64,000 bases of DNA from Deltaproteobacteria bacterium (GTDB lineage Bacteria > Desulfobacterota > Binatia > UBA1149 > JAJCZL01): positions 17,358 to 81,357 of the forward strand of contig JAJCZL010000012.1 in assembly GCA_029262415.1 (NCBI GenBank), read 5' to 3'. Shown here one piece after another: positions 9,626 to 19,956 of the stretch (positions are counted from its first letter, which is position 1; each line of letters opens with the position of its first letter). The notes beneath the pieces are model-generated. The model was given only the letters and a program-made list of their open reading frames with translations, was not told the DNA's origin and searched no databases. The translations under genes and the position numbers were made by a program.

Positions 9626-11259
9626 GTACGATCCTAGAAGCCTTACGCAAGCTGCAACAAGACGGCGAGCGTGCACACAAAAACAAGACTTATGAATCCC
9701 GATCGCCTGACTCATCGCAGCCTGCGCCCCATTCTGCGGGAGCGTCGGGCCAGGGCGATGAGCCTCCGGCTGACCACGGCGAGGAACCTGCCGACGCTGG
9801 GAGTTTGCCGGATGACGGGTCGCGCGGCGGCGCAGATCTCCCCGAGCTGATCGACAAGATCGAGCGGATGCTCGGCAAGAACCGGGAGCGACCGCAGGTA
9901 CCCGGCAGCGCTGCGGATATCAGCGCAAAGGTCACACCTCCCAACGAGGTGGTTGCCCCGCCCGAGGTGACGGAGCCGGTTGCGCAAGCCCAGCAACGAG
10001 CTACGGCAACGCCCGCGTCAACCGAGCCGGAGAGTGAAGAGGATCTACAACGTTCGGATTCGCGGGCGCGCGGTTTGCGTCAAGATTGGCTGGGTCTGCT
10101 CGATCGCGAGCCTGACCCGGCGATCTCCGAGCCGACCAGCGAGAGCGATGAAGCCGAGGCGCAGTTCACGCCGATTGAAGATCCCGAGACGCTCGAGGCG
10201 TTTATGAAACTGCCGGCTGCGGACGTCACCGCAGCGTCGCCCGACACCTCTTTGCGTCCCACCCAAGCGGCGCCGGCGATGGGCGGCAATTGGCGCGATC
10301 ATCAAGCCGAGCCTTTCAGCGGAGCCGCCGCCCCGTATCCGTCGGACGCTCCAAGCACGGCCGGCGGCCATACGTTGGGAACCACTGAGGCGCGACTGCT
10401 TGAGAGCTTCGAGGGGGCTTCCGGAGCGAGCGAAGACGAGGAGCCGAGCATCTATATTGATGCCGGCGACGCAGGCGTGGTGTTGCCCAGCCGACTGCGC
10501 ACCATCGCAACCGCGACGGCCGCACTTGCAGTCGGTCTGTTCGCGGGGTTCCTTGTGGTCAAAGCCATGATCGGAGGTTCCGACGGCGCCGATGATCAAA
10601 TCGCAACGCTGCCTTCCCTCGAACAGCGCGCAGCGGTCCGCGCGGCGGCGGAAGTCAAGAGTGCAGCGACGACCATGGACGCTGACGCGGGAGCGGGTTC
10701 CGGTGGCGCAAAGGGTGTCGCGCGTGCAAAGGAAAAAAAGAAACAGGGCAAGGGAAAAAAGGCGCAGGTAAAACCGCTTGCTAAGAAGGCTAAAGCGCGG
10801 CCCGTCGTAAAAGCCGCCGACAGCGTTGCCCCGCTGCGCGCAGCCGCTGCGCCGACCGATCAAGGGCCGACGCCGGCGAGCAGACCGGCAACCGCGAAAC
10901 CGGCACCGCCGGCTAAACCCGGTGTCGCGGTTGCTTCGGCAACACCTGTTGCGGTCGCTAGCGCCAAGCCGATACCCCCGCCGGTGCCCGGTCCCGCGCT
11001 GCTGCCCGACCCCGAGCCGCAAGTCTCACTGACGATACCGCCGGGTGCACCGCACGTTGATCTGGTTTTCGTCCAGTGGGCACGACAATCTACCAAGCGA
11101 CTCGTGTCGCTGCGCAACTTGAAAGGAACCCTGCTGGTGCTGCGCGAGGGGGACTATGCCGATGCCGCACAAGGCATGAAAGTTTCCAGCATCGGGCGCG
11201 AATGGGTCGATTTCGAGTGGCAGTCGAATCGCTTCCGTATCTTGATGAACGATTTCTAG
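9622..11259 (+). CDS. gspB: GspB-like general secretion pathway protein
   Basis: MSTILEALRKLQQDGERAHKN start motif, single TM, Ala/Pro/Lys linker, C-terminal REGDYADAAQGMKVSSIGREWVDFEWQSNRFRI; 4-nt overlap with gspA. Confidence 0.75.
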   Translation: MSTILEALRKLQQDGERAHKNKTYESRSPDSSQPAPHSAGASGQGDEPPADHGEEPADAGSLPDDGSRGGADLPELIDKIERMLGKNRERPQVPGSAADISAKVTPPNEVVAPPEVTEPVAQAQQRATATPASTEPESEEDLQRSDSRARGLRQDWLGLLDREPDPAISEPTSESDEAEAQFTPIEDPETLEAFMKLPAADVTAASPDTSLRPTQAAPAMGGNWRDHQAEPFSGAAAPYPSDAPSTAGGHTLGTTEARLLESFEGASGASEDEEPSIYIDAGDAGVVLPSRLRTIATATAALAVGLFAGFLVVKAMIGGSDGADDQIATLPSLEQRAAVRAAAEVKSAATTMDADAGAGSGGAKGVARAKEKKKQGKGKKAQVKPLAKKAKARPVVKAADSVAPLRAAAAPTDQGPTPASRPATAKPAPPAKPGVAVASATPVAVASAKPIPPPVPGPALLPDPEPQVSLTIPPGAPHVDLVFVQWARQSTKRLVSLRNLKGTLLVLREGDYADAAQGMKVSSIGREWVDFEWQSNRFRILMNDF

Positions 11260-11286
11260 GCCGTCGATGGCGACGGCGGAACCCCT

Positions 11287-12966
11287 TCAGTTCAGATAGC
11301 CGAGCGCTTCGAGCCGTTTCTGAGTCTTCTGGTCGATGGTCTTCGCCAGCGGCGTGGGAACGTGACGCAGCCGCACCATCTCCTTTTCCCAGGTCGTGAG
11401 CCGTCGGCGCAGCTGGGCGAAGGCTTGCGCTGATTGTGCACCGCCGGAGTTCGTGTCGACCAGTAGGTTGTGTTCTTCGCGTGGGTCGGCGGCGAGGTCG
11501 TAGCCTTCCCATATCGGCCCGTCCGGATGCGGGATCTTGATCAATTTTCGCGTGCGAGTGCGCGCCATAGTCCAGCGTCCGTGTAGTCCGTCGATAAAGA
11601 TCCTCGGGTTCGCCGAGTAGCGGCGACGCGCGGGGGCCGCGGCCGCGAATATCGTACGCTCAGTGCTGCCCTTCGAGACAAATCTTGGTAACGCTCTTCC
11701 GTCAAATTCTTCGCGGCAATTGAGGCGTTGCCACGCGCACAACGTAGGCGCGATGTCCATCGGCGTGACCTCGGTGGCGATGCGCGCGGGTTCGATATCC
11801 GGGTGACGCACCATGAGGGGGACACGAACGAGTTCGTCGTAAAGCGTGAAGTCGTGCGCGAAGTAAAGACCGTGATCTCCGAGCGCTTCGCCGTGGTCGG
11901 AGACAACGATCACCGTTGTCTTGTCTTCGAGACCGCGCTCGCGAAGTCCGTTCAGCAAGCGTCCGATCTCGGTGTCGACCTTGCGGATCTCGCCGTCGTA
12001 CAGCGCGCGCGTAGCTTCGACCGCCTCGTGGTCGTGGTCTTGCGCGAAGAAGATCACCTGTGGCGATACTCGGCCCTTGCGGAAGGTCTCGACGATTGAA
12101 CTCTTGCCGGTCGGGTTTCCGAACAACGCGGAGAGCTCTTTCGGCGGCTGGTACGGCATATGTGCGTCGATGTAGTGGACCCACAGAAACGACGGCCCGT
12201 CCTTGAAGGTATCCATTCGCTCTAGCGCGCGGGTTGTTACCGTGTTTGCGTTCAGTTTGGCACGCTTGGGCTTCCCCTCGTTGGAGCGTGTTATGTACTC
12301 GTCGAAACCGCGGTTAAAGCGCATCGCTGTGGCAGCAAGCCATGCGTTAGAGACCACCGCCGAGGTCGAGTAGCCGTTTGTCTTGAAGCGCTCCGCGAGC
12401 GTGGGCACCGGGCAGTCCAAAATGAACTCGCGTTCATGGTTTACGACGCCGGTCTTGTCAGGGTAGCGTCCGGTCAACATCGCGGCCATTGCGGGCATCG
12501 TGAACGGTGCAGGCGAGACTGCCTGTTCGAAGACAAGCGACTGCTCCGCAAAAGCGTCCAAGACCGGGCTCGTCGGTTTGCCGTAACCGTAGGTGCCGAG
12601 CCGGTCGGCCCTGAGCGTGTCCACGACGATGAGCAGCACGTGGTCGGTGGGGTCGGGCGGCGGCGGTGCGCCGGAGCAGCCGCCCGAACATGCGACCGCA
12701 GCCCAGAAGGCCCAGCCAGCGGCAAGGCCGATCGCAACAAGCCGCGGACTGTGAACTACGGAGTGGGCAGCCTTGGATAGGCACTCCCGCGTCAGTTGCC
12801 GACCCGGCCTTGGGGGACCCCCCGAGCGTCGGACCCGGTTCGCACATCTCCAACCTCGAATCAAGCCTCTTTCTCGACTCTCTTGCACTCGCTTATGACT
12901 AGGTAAGTAGATAATCTTAATAGTGTTTCGTGCCCCGTGCCGAGGCTGGGCCGTAATTTTCACCAT
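11287..12966 (-). CDS. sulfatase-superfamily (alkaline-phosphatase fold) secreted/lipid-anchored enzyme
   Basis: HVLLIVVDTLRADRLGTYGYGKPTSPVLD...LTGRYPDKTG...VIVVSDHGEALGDHGLYFAHD; true start probably downstream of 12966. Confidence 0.85.
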   Translation of the reverse strand: MVKITAQPRHGARNTIKIIYLPSHKRVQESRERGLIRGWRCANRVRRSGGPPRPGRQLTRECLSKAAHSVVHSPRLVAIGLAAGWAFWAAVACSGGCSGAPPPPDPTDHVLLIVVDTLRADRLGTYGYGKPTSPVLDAFAEQSLVFEQAVSPAPFTMPAMAAMLTGRYPDKTGVVNHEREFILDCPVPTLAERFKTNGYSTSAVVSNAWLAATAMRFNRGFDEYITRSNEGKPKRAKLNANTVTTRALERMDTFKDGPSFLWVHYIDAHMPYQPPKELSALFGNPTGKSSIVETFRKGRVSPQVIFFAQDHDHEAVEATRALYDGEIRKVDTEIGRLLNGLRERGLEDKTTVIVVSDHGEALGDHGLYFAHDFTLYDELVRVPLMVRHPDIEPARIATEVTPMDIAPTLCAWQRLNCREEFDGRALPRFVSKGSTERTIFAAAAPARRRYSANPRIFIDGLHGRWTMARTRTRKLIKIPHPDGPIWEGYDLAADPREEHNLLVDTNSGGAQSAQAFAQLRRRLTTWEKEMVRLRHVPTPLAKTIDQKTQKRLEALGYLN

Positions 12967-13177
12967 TTACAGTTTCTTGACTAGTATTTCGGGGCTACGT
13001 AGCGTGACTGGACAATCTCTTACCCTGGGCAGGCCGACAGGTGCGCGTCAAGTGACCGATTTTCAAGGCCAATTTGACGCTCTAGAGCTAGCCCGAGTGC
13101 TGCGGTGTGGCAAGTGGGTGGGGTCTTAAGAGAAAGCTTACGGTTGGCGATATGCGAGCCGGAGCGAAGGTAAACCA

Positions 13178-15109
13178 ATGCGGAAGCAATCGAGCGGCGA
13201 AAAGAAAATCAGCGCGAGTGTCGCTCAGTTGATCGAGATTGGAAAGGAGCGCGGCTTCGTTACCTACGAAGACGTTAACAAGGTCTTTCCTCAAGACGAC
13301 GTCGGTCCCGACGATCTGAAGGCCGCATTCAATATTCTGACCGAGAATGACATCGACGTTGTCGAGGGCTTTGCTGCCGCTGATGCGGAAACCGCGGGCC
13401 CATTATCGACGGACGATGACGACAAAACCGCCGACGTCGATTCCGAAGCGCTGTTTTCCGATGACGACGATGACGACTGGAACCTCGGCGATGAGGAAGA
13501 AGAGGCCGACACTCCGGTGCGCCGCAAGCCGTCGGCAACTGCCGGTCCTTCGGCCGCGTTGTCGCCGGCTGTAGCCAAGCCTGCCGCCAACGAGCGGGAT
13601 TACAACACCGACAGCACAGATCCCGTCCGCATGTACCTGCAGGAGATGGGCAGCGTACCGCTGTTGTCGCGCGAACAGGAAGTCACGATCGCGAAAGAGA
13701 TCGAGAGCGGCATCCATGAGGTTCGCGACTGTGTTTACGGACTACCTCTGACGCCCCGTTATGTTATCGGTCTGGCCGATCGCCTGCGTACCGGTGAGAT
13801 CGAGCCGCGCGAGTTGTTCGGCGAGGACAGCGAAGAAGAAAAATCCTCACCCGAGCGGGACGAGAAACGGATCAAGGCATTTCTTAAGGAGGTGGGCGTG
13901 CTCAGGCGCGTCGTGCGCGCCTACGAAGCGAGTATCCCGACACGTTTCGCGCCGCTTCCGGAGAAGAAGGCGCAGCGCAAGCCTACCGCGCGCGAGACCA
14001 GGTTCATCGCGGCCCGTGAGAAAGTTTGTCAGCAGTTGATCGCGATGAATCTCGGCGAAAAGCATGTCGCCGCTATTGTCTCTAAGCTGAAAGAGGGGCA
14101 AGCGCTCGCCAAGAGGCACGAACGCGTCATCAAGCGTGCCGAACGCCGCACGCGGCGCGACTCGAAGCAGATTCTCGAGCTCGCTCGACAGATCTCCACA
14201 GGCACCCCCAACGCCAAGCGCAAAGCGGCCGGCAACCTCCGTATGAGCGCCGAGGCGGCCGGCCGTCTTGCAGCCAACATTCGTGAGGCTCGACGGTCCC
14301 TCAAGGAGATTGAGAACGAGGTCGGTCTTAGCGCCGGTGATCTGGATTGGGGGATCAAGACGATCCGCAGCGGCGAAGACCGCGCGATGCGCGGCAAGAA
14401 GGCGCTCATCGAAGCCAATCTGCGTTTGGTCGTCTCGATTGCCAAGCGTTACACGAACCGCGGGCTCGGGTTCTTGGATTTGATCCAGGAAGGCAACATT
14501 GGGTTGATGCGGGCTGTAGACAAGTTCGAGTACCAGCGCGGCTACAAGTTCTCGACTTATGCGACTTGGTGGATCAGACAGTCCGTGAGCCGCGCGATCG
14601 CCGACCAGGCGCGAACGATCCGAATCCCGGTGCACATGATCGAAACGATCAACAAGGTGTTGCGGACCTCGCGGTACCTCGTGCAACAGCTGGGTCGCGA
14701 ACCTTCTCCCGAAGAAATTTCCGAGCAGATGGAGATGCCGACCGACAAGATTCGCAAGGTTCTCAAGATCGTCAAGGAACCGGTTTCACTGGAAACACCG
14801 ATTGGCGACGACGAGGAGAGCTCGCTTGGCGATTTTGTCGAAGATCGGCAGTCTGTCTCGCCATCCGAGGCGGCGGTCGCGCTCAGTCTCGAAGAGCAAA
14901 CCCGCAAAGTGCTTGCAACACTTACGCCGCGCGAAGAGCAAATTCTACGTATGCGATTCGGCATTGGAGAGCGCACCGATTACACGCTTGAAGAGGTTGG
15001 GCAAAAGTTCTCGGTGACACGCGAACGCATTCGGCAGATTGAGGCCAAAGCCCTTCGCAAGTTGCGCAACCCGCAGCGCGCCCGCACGCTCGAAACCTTC
15101 GGCGGTTGA
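13178..15109 (+). CDS. rpoD: RNA polymerase primary sigma factor
   Basis: [55 protein letters not shown]...[26 protein letters not shown]. Confidence 0.97.
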   Translation: MRKQSSGEKKISASVAQLIEIGKERGFVTYEDVNKVFPQDDVGPDDLKAAFNILTENDIDVVEGFAAADAETAGPLSTDDDDKTADVDSEALFSDDDDDDWNLGDEEEEADTPVRRKPSATAGPSAALSPAVAKPAANERDYNTDSTDPVRMYLQEMGSVPLLSREQEVTIAKEIESGIHEVRDCVYGLPLTPRYVIGLADRLRTGEIEPRELFGEDSEEEKSSPERDEKRIKAFLKEVGVLRRVVRAYEASIPTRFAPLPEKKAQRKPTARETRFIAAREKVCQQLIAMNLGEKHVAAIVSKLKEGQALAKRHERVIKRAERRTRRDSKQILELARQISTGTPNAKRKAAGNLRMSAEAAGRLAANIREARRSLKEIENEVGLSAGDLDWGIKTIRSGEDRAMRGKKALIEANLRLVVSIAKRYTNRGLGFLDLIQEGNIGLMRAVDKFEYQRGYKFSTYATWWIRQSVSRAIADQARTIRIPVHMIETINKVLRTSRYLVQQLGREPSPEEISEQMEMPTDKIRKVLKIVKEPVSLETPIGDDEESSLGDFVEDRQSVSPSEAAVALSLEEQTRKVLATLTPREEQILRMRFGIGERTDYTLEEVGQKFSVTRERIRQIEAKALRKLRNPQRARTLETFGG

Positions 15110-16209
15110 GTTCCGGGGTGCCCGGGGTTACTGCGCCGCACGCTGCGCCGCCTGCGACCGCATCGGGTTCGAAGTTCGCGTCTCGTATGCGCCGTGGCGC
15201 GCTAGCTGGGGGCGGACTGTTGGTCGCCGTGTACGCGGTGATGATGATGCTTGCCGGCGGCGGCAACCTCGCAGCGCAGTTCGCTAATCTCAACCCGCGT
15301 TTCCTGTTTGTCCCTCTCCTGTTTACGTTGTTCAGCTACATTACGATGTCGCTTTCCTACGAGGGAATCGCGCGGGCGGCGGGAAGTCCAGTGCGGTTCC
15401 GCGATATGCTGCGCATAACATTGGTGGCGAATACCGCGAACTACGTGTTGCCCACAGGTGGTCTCTCCGGATTCGCACTGCGTCTGCTGATGTTTACCAA
15501 AAAGGGGATTGGGACCGGTCGGGCGGTGCTGATCTCGTTTACGCAAACGCTGCTGACCAACGTGACTTTGATGATTTTCATAGTCTACGGCTTCGTGCAT
15601 TTGATGCTCACCCAGGCAATGACGACGGGGAGCCTGATCGCCGCGGGTTCTGTTATCGTTGCGCTGAGTGTGTTTCTCGGCGCGGCGTTTTCCATGGTGT
15701 ACGCCCGCGATCGGCGCGTGAAGGTCCTCGCGATGGGGCGTCGGTTCGGCAAGTGGGTGTTGCGCAGGACCGGCCATCACGAGCGACAAGCCGAGCGCAT
15801 GCAGCGCTTTTTCGGTCACATTGACGAAGGTATGGAATTTTTCGCGTCGCAACCTCGCGCGATGATCGCGCCGTTTTTGTGGATTCTGCTCGATTGGGTT
15901 TTGACTGTCGGTGTACTCTATGCGGCGTTCTACAGCGTGGGGCGCGCGGTCGAGTACAATCAGGTAGCCGTCGCCTTTTCGGTCGGCATCGTCCTGACCA
16001 TTATCTCGTTTGTGCCTGCCGGCGCCGGCGTTCTCGAGGGGTCGATGGCGACAACCTTTATGACCATGGGGATTCCCTTTGCGGAATCGGTGCTGCCGAT
16101 CTTCATTTTCCGCGTGTGCTTCTACGTTGTCCCCGCAGTGCTGTCGTTGTTTTTCGCCCGTTCGGCGTTCGCCGAGGCCGCTCCGGCCGACGCCCGAGAA
16201 CTGATCTAG
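15106..16209 (+). CDS. lysylphosphatidylglycerol synthase TM-region/flippase-like protein (UPF0104)
   Basis: Multiple [17 protein letters not shown]..., [13 protein letters not shown]. Confidence 0.75.
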   Translation: MSSGVPGVTAPHAAPPATASGSKFASRMRRGALAGGGLLVAVYAVMMMLAGGGNLAAQFANLNPRFLFVPLLFTLFSYITMSLSYEGIARAAGSPVRFRDMLRITLVANTANYVLPTGGLSGFALRLLMFTKKGIGTGRAVLISFTQTLLTNVTLMIFIVYGFVHLMLTQAMTTGSLIAAGSVIVALSVFLGAAFSMVYARDRRVKVLAMGRRFGKWVLRRTGHHERQAERMQRFFGHIDEGMEFFASQPRAMIAPFLWILLDWVLTVGVLYAAFYSVGRAVEYNQVAVAFSVGIVLTIISFVPAGAGVLEGSMATTFMTMGIPFAESVLPIFIFRVCFYVVPAVLSLFFARSAFAEAAPADARELI

Positions 16210-16225
16210 GAAGGCTGGGATTGTT

Positions 16226-17248
16226 TTGAGCGGCACGCGCGAGACTTCTGAATCGAAAAGTAACAGGGCTGTCGGCTTCGACATCGGTGGACAGTCGGTC
16301 AAGGCGGTACTCGTAGACCGGTCTGGCCGGGTGCTCGCCGAGACTTCGCGTCCGACCGGAGTATCGAGCACCGTCGAGTCGCTGATCGCATCACTCGTCA
16401 GTGCTCGTGATGAGCTTTGCGCGGGTGAGCAAGCGGATGCCGTCGTCTGCGGTGTTGGTGTTGCCGGGGTGATGGGCGCCGGCGGCGTCTTGCACGGCAG
16501 CCCGAATCTGCCCGAAATCCAGGACATCGAGATTGGTCGGCTTTGCCAGGGGGCGCTAAGCGCCTTTGGTGTGGGCGTGCCGGTCGACAACGACGCCAAC
16601 TGCGCCGCGCTCGGCGAAGGCTGGAACGGCGCGGCTGCGGGCGAAACCGACTTTCTGATGCTCACGCTCGGCACCGGACTGGGATCGGGGTTGGTCCTGG
16701 GCGGCGGCGTCTACCACGGGGCCACCGGGCATGGCTGCGAGTTCGGTCACGCGGTCGTCATGCACGGCGGCCGAACCTGCGGTTGCGGGAACCGTGGCTG
16801 CCTGGAGGCATACGTCTCGGAAGTCGCTGCGCGCCGGGTGACGGCCGATGCGAGCGAGCCTCTGCGCGATGCGGTTGCGCGACGAAGACGCGCGGGCGAT
16901 GGTGCCGCACAGGCGTTGTTTGCGGTTGCGGAGGGTTGCGACCCCGAAGCCGGCGCCCGCGAAGCCGATGCGCTGGTAACGGAGATGATTTGGGCGCTCG
17001 GAGCCGGCATCGCCTCGGCGGTCAATATCTTCGATGTTGAGGTGATTGTGCTCGGCGGCGGAATTGCCGGCAACATACTTAAGCGCCGCAGCGAACTCGA
17101 AGCCGCGGTCGCAGCATCTTTGTTCGCGCGATCGATCGGGGCGCTACGAATCCGAGCCGCCGAGCACGGCCCGCTCGCCGGAGCGATCGGGGCGGCGCGT
17201 CTGGCGATGCTCAGTGAGACAGCCACCGGTAGCAAGTCAGTGACGTAG
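16226..17248 (+). CDS. ROK family sugar kinase
   Basis: AVGFDIGGQSVKAVLVD; DNDANCAALGEGW; ROK zinc motif HGGRTCGCGNRGCLEAY. Confidence 0.9.
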   Translation: MSGTRETSESKSNRAVGFDIGGQSVKAVLVDRSGRVLAETSRPTGVSSTVESLIASLVSARDELCAGEQADAVVCGVGVAGVMGAGGVLHGSPNLPEIQDIEIGRLCQGALSAFGVGVPVDNDANCAALGEGWNGAAAGETDFLMLTLGTGLGSGLVLGGGVYHGATGHGCEFGHAVVMHGGRTCGCGNRGCLEAYVSEVAARRVTADASEPLRDAVARRRRAGDGAAQALFAVAEGCDPEAGAREADALVTEMIWALGAGIASAVNIFDVEVIVLGGGIAGNILKRRSELEAAVAASLFARSIGALRIRAAEHGPLAGAIGAARLAMLSETATGSKSVT

Positions 17249-17342
17249 GCGCCGGGTTCCGCGTCTCGTTGACTCCCTCGACCCGCCTCAGTACGTTCGC
17301 AACAGAACCGGACTCTTAAAGTTCCGATTCGAGGGCGACGCT

Positions 17343-19070
17343 GTGCGGACTACCAAACTTCTCCTTCCTACCCTTAAAGAAGACCCGGCCGATGCCGATG
17401 TCGTCAGTCACAAGCTCTTGCTACGCGCGGGCATGCTCCGCCAGGTAGCGCGTGGGATCTATGACTTTCTTCCTCTCGGCTTGCGCGCCGTTCACAAGGT
17501 TGCACGCATCGTTCGTGAAGAGCTGGACCTGGCCGGCTGCCAGGAAGTACTGCTGCCGTTGGTCTCTCCCGCCGAGCTTTGGCAGGAGAGCGAACGCTGG
17601 GACAAGTACGGTAAAGAGCTGCTGCGTATCAAAGATCGGCACGACCGCGAGTTTTGCCTCGGACCCACCCACGAAGAGGTGATGACCGACTTGGTCCGTC
17701 GCGATGTCCGTTCGTATCGCGATCTGCCGCTCAACCTATACCAGATCGCGACCAAGTTCCGCGATGAGATCCGCCCACGTTTCGGGCTGATGCGCGGGCG
17801 CGAGTTCATCATGAAGGATGGCTACTCCTTTCATGTCGACTACGAAGATTGCCGACGCGAGTACGAAAACATGCGCGCGGTTTATACACGCATCTTTCGA
17901 CGCTGCGGTCTGACCTTCCGCGTGGTTGAAGCCGATACCGGCGCGATCGGTGGATCGATGTCGCACGAGTTTCAAGTACTGGCCGAGTCCGGCGAAGACC
18001 TGATCCTCTCATGCAGCAAATGTGAGTACGCGGCGAATGTTGAGAAAGCGCTCGGCAAAAGCACCGGTGCCGAGCCGCGCTACGGGCACAGCACACTCGA
18101 GAAGGTCGAGACGCCCGATTTAAGGACGATCGACGAAGTTTCCGCGTTTATGTCGGAGCCGCCCGAGCGTTTCGTCAAGACGCTCATCTATTTCGCCGAC
18201 GGAAAGGCGCTGGCGGTCTTATGCCGCGGCGATGACCAGATTAGCGAGATCAAGCTGCGCGCGTTGATTAAGTGTAGCGAGCTGCGCTTGGCTGATGGCG
18301 AAGAAATAGAGCAACTCACCGGCGCGCCTCAGGGCTTCGCCGGCCCTGTCGCTATCGAACTGCGTCTGGTTGCCGACCAAACTCTACGCGGCTGCGAGGG
18401 CATGGTCAGCGGCGCAAATAAAAAGGACGCCCACTACCGTGGTGTTGACCATGAGGCGCATTTCCCCGACGCACAGTTCGGCGACGTTCGTGTCGCGAAA
18501 GCGGGAGACGCGTGTTTGCGCTGCTCACCGAACGCAGCTGAACCCGGACTGCTCGAGGCTCATCGTGGGATTGAAGTCGGCCAGGTTTTCTACCTCGGGC
18601 AAAAATACAGTCAGCCGCTCGGCGCGACGTTTCTCGATGCGGACGGCAACGAGCGTATCATGGAGATGGGCACATACGGGATCGGCATCACCCGCACGGT
18701 CGCCGCCGCAATCGAGCAGAACCACGACGAGCGCGGCATCGTGTGGCCGGTGGCGATCGCGCCCTACGAAGTCGTCATCGTCGCGACCAAGTGGGACGAC
18801 GATGCCGTCCGTGAAGCTTCAGAGGCAATCTACGAAGAGCTGAGAGCGGCCGGTATCGACTGCGTGCTCGACGACCGTGACGAGCGCGCCGGCGTAAAGT
18901 TCAACGATGCCGACCTGGTCGGCTATCCGTTCAGAATTACCGTCGGCCCGCGTGGCTTGAAAGACGGCAAGGTCGAATGCAAGGCGCGCACCGCGACCGA
19001 TGCTGATGAGATCGCGATCGCCGAGGCTGCCGGTCACGTCGCGTCGTTGGTTCGCCAAGCACGCGGGTGA
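17343..19070 (+). CDS. proS: prolyl-tRNA synthetase
   Basis: MRTTKLLLPTLKEDPADADVVSHKLLLRAGMLRQVARGIYDFLPLG; class II motifs. Confidence 0.96.
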   Translation: MRTTKLLLPTLKEDPADADVVSHKLLLRAGMLRQVARGIYDFLPLGLRAVHKVARIVREELDLAGCQEVLLPLVSPAELWQESERWDKYGKELLRIKDRHDREFCLGPTHEEVMTDLVRRDVRSYRDLPLNLYQIATKFRDEIRPRFGLMRGREFIMKDGYSFHVDYEDCRREYENMRAVYTRIFRRCGLTFRVVEADTGAIGGSMSHEFQVLAESGEDLILSCSKCEYAANVEKALGKSTGAEPRYGHSTLEKVETPDLRTIDEVSAFMSEPPERFVKTLIYFADGKALAVLCRGDDQISEIKLRALIKCSELRLADGEEIEQLTGAPQGFAGPVAIELRLVADQTLRGCEGMVSGANKKDAHYRGVDHEAHFPDAQFGDVRVAKAGDACLRCSPNAAEPGLLEAHRGIEVGQVFYLGQKYSQPLGATFLDADGNERIMEMGTYGIGITRTVAAAIEQNHDERGIVWPVAIAPYEVVIVATKWDDDAVREASEAIYEELRAAGIDCVLDDRDERAGVKFNDADLVGYPFRITVGPRGLKDGKVECKARTATDADEIAIAEAAGHVASLVRQARG

Positions 19071-19128
19071 AAGTAGTGGGGCTGAGGTGCGATCGCGAGG
19101 GAGAGTCGGTGAGCACGGGGGTCTACCG

Positions 19129-19908
19129 GTGAACACGCGTGCCACGCTCGAAGAACGCGCGCGCGCGCGGTTGATCTTTGCTCTCGACGTCAGTACCGCC
19201 GCCGACGCTCTGGCGCTGGTAAGCGAACTCGAAGACTCGGTCGGTATGTTCAAGGTCGGCAAGCAGCTCTTCATGCGTACGGGACCCAGCATCATCGAGA
19301 GCATCCGCGAGCGCGGCGGCGAAGTTTTTCTCGATCTTAAGTTCCACGACATCCCACGCACCGTTGCGCGCGCGTCGATGGAAGCCACCAGGCTCGGCGT
19401 CGCGATGTTCAATGTTCATGCGTCGGGCAGCGCCGAGATGATGCGGCAGGCGGTGCGCGACGTACGCCGGGTGTGCCGGACCGAACGTTTGCGTCGGCCC
19501 AAGCTGCTTGCCGTGACTGTACTTACCAGTCTGGAAGCCCCGCAACTGAAAGAGATCGGCGTGAAAGGCAAGGTGGCCGATCAAGTCGTGCGTTTGGCGA
19601 GGCTCGCCGAAGAGGCGGGCATGGACGGTGTTGTCGCATCGCCGCAAGAAATAACAGCGATTCGCTCTGCGTGTGGACCGCGCTTTACGATCGTAACACC
19701 GGGCATTCGTGCGGCTGAGCACGCGCTCGGCGACCAGCGCCGTGTCTCATCTGCGGGTGAGGCGATTGCAGCCGGTGCCGACTACGTAGTCGTGGGACGA
19801 CCTATTCGCGATTCAATCGACCCGCCCGCGCAGGCCGACGCTATCGTCGCCGACATCGCCGATGCCATCCGCCGCGGCCGACGCAGCCGCGATGCGATTT
19901 CCGGCTGA
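19129..19908 (+). CDS. pyrF: orotidine 5'-phosphate decarboxylase
   Basis: LIFALDVSTAADAL...VFLDLKFHDIPRTV; GTG start about 19129. Confidence 0.93.
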   Translation: MNTRATLEERARARLIFALDVSTAADALALVSELEDSVGMFKVGKQLFMRTGPSIIESIRERGGEVFLDLKFHDIPRTVARASMEATRLGVAMFNVHASGSAEMMRQAVRDVRRVCRTERLRRPKLLAVTVLTSLEAPQLKEIGVKGKVADQVVRLARLAEEAGMDGVVASPQEITAIRSACGPRFTIVTPGIRAAEHALGDQRRVSSAGEAIAAGADYVVVGRPIRDSIDPPAQADAIVADIADAIRRGRRSRDAISG

Positions 19909-19956
19909 CCAACCGAGCGACAGTGCGGTGAATTGAGAGCGGCCGCGGCCGGCGGT

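Noticed and set aside
10045-11022. 325-aa minus-strand ORF opposite gspB
   Set aside because: Arg/Cys-rich antisense translation; gspB is supported by start motif and coupling to gspA
13847-14686. 279-aa minus-strand ORF opposite rpoD
   Set aside because: Antisense of sigma factor coding sequence
15202-16674. 490-aa minus-strand ORF antisense to the flippase and ROK kinase genes
   Set aside because: Low-complexity His/Arg/Gln-rich translation typical of antisense frames in GC-rich genes; the plus strand has clear families
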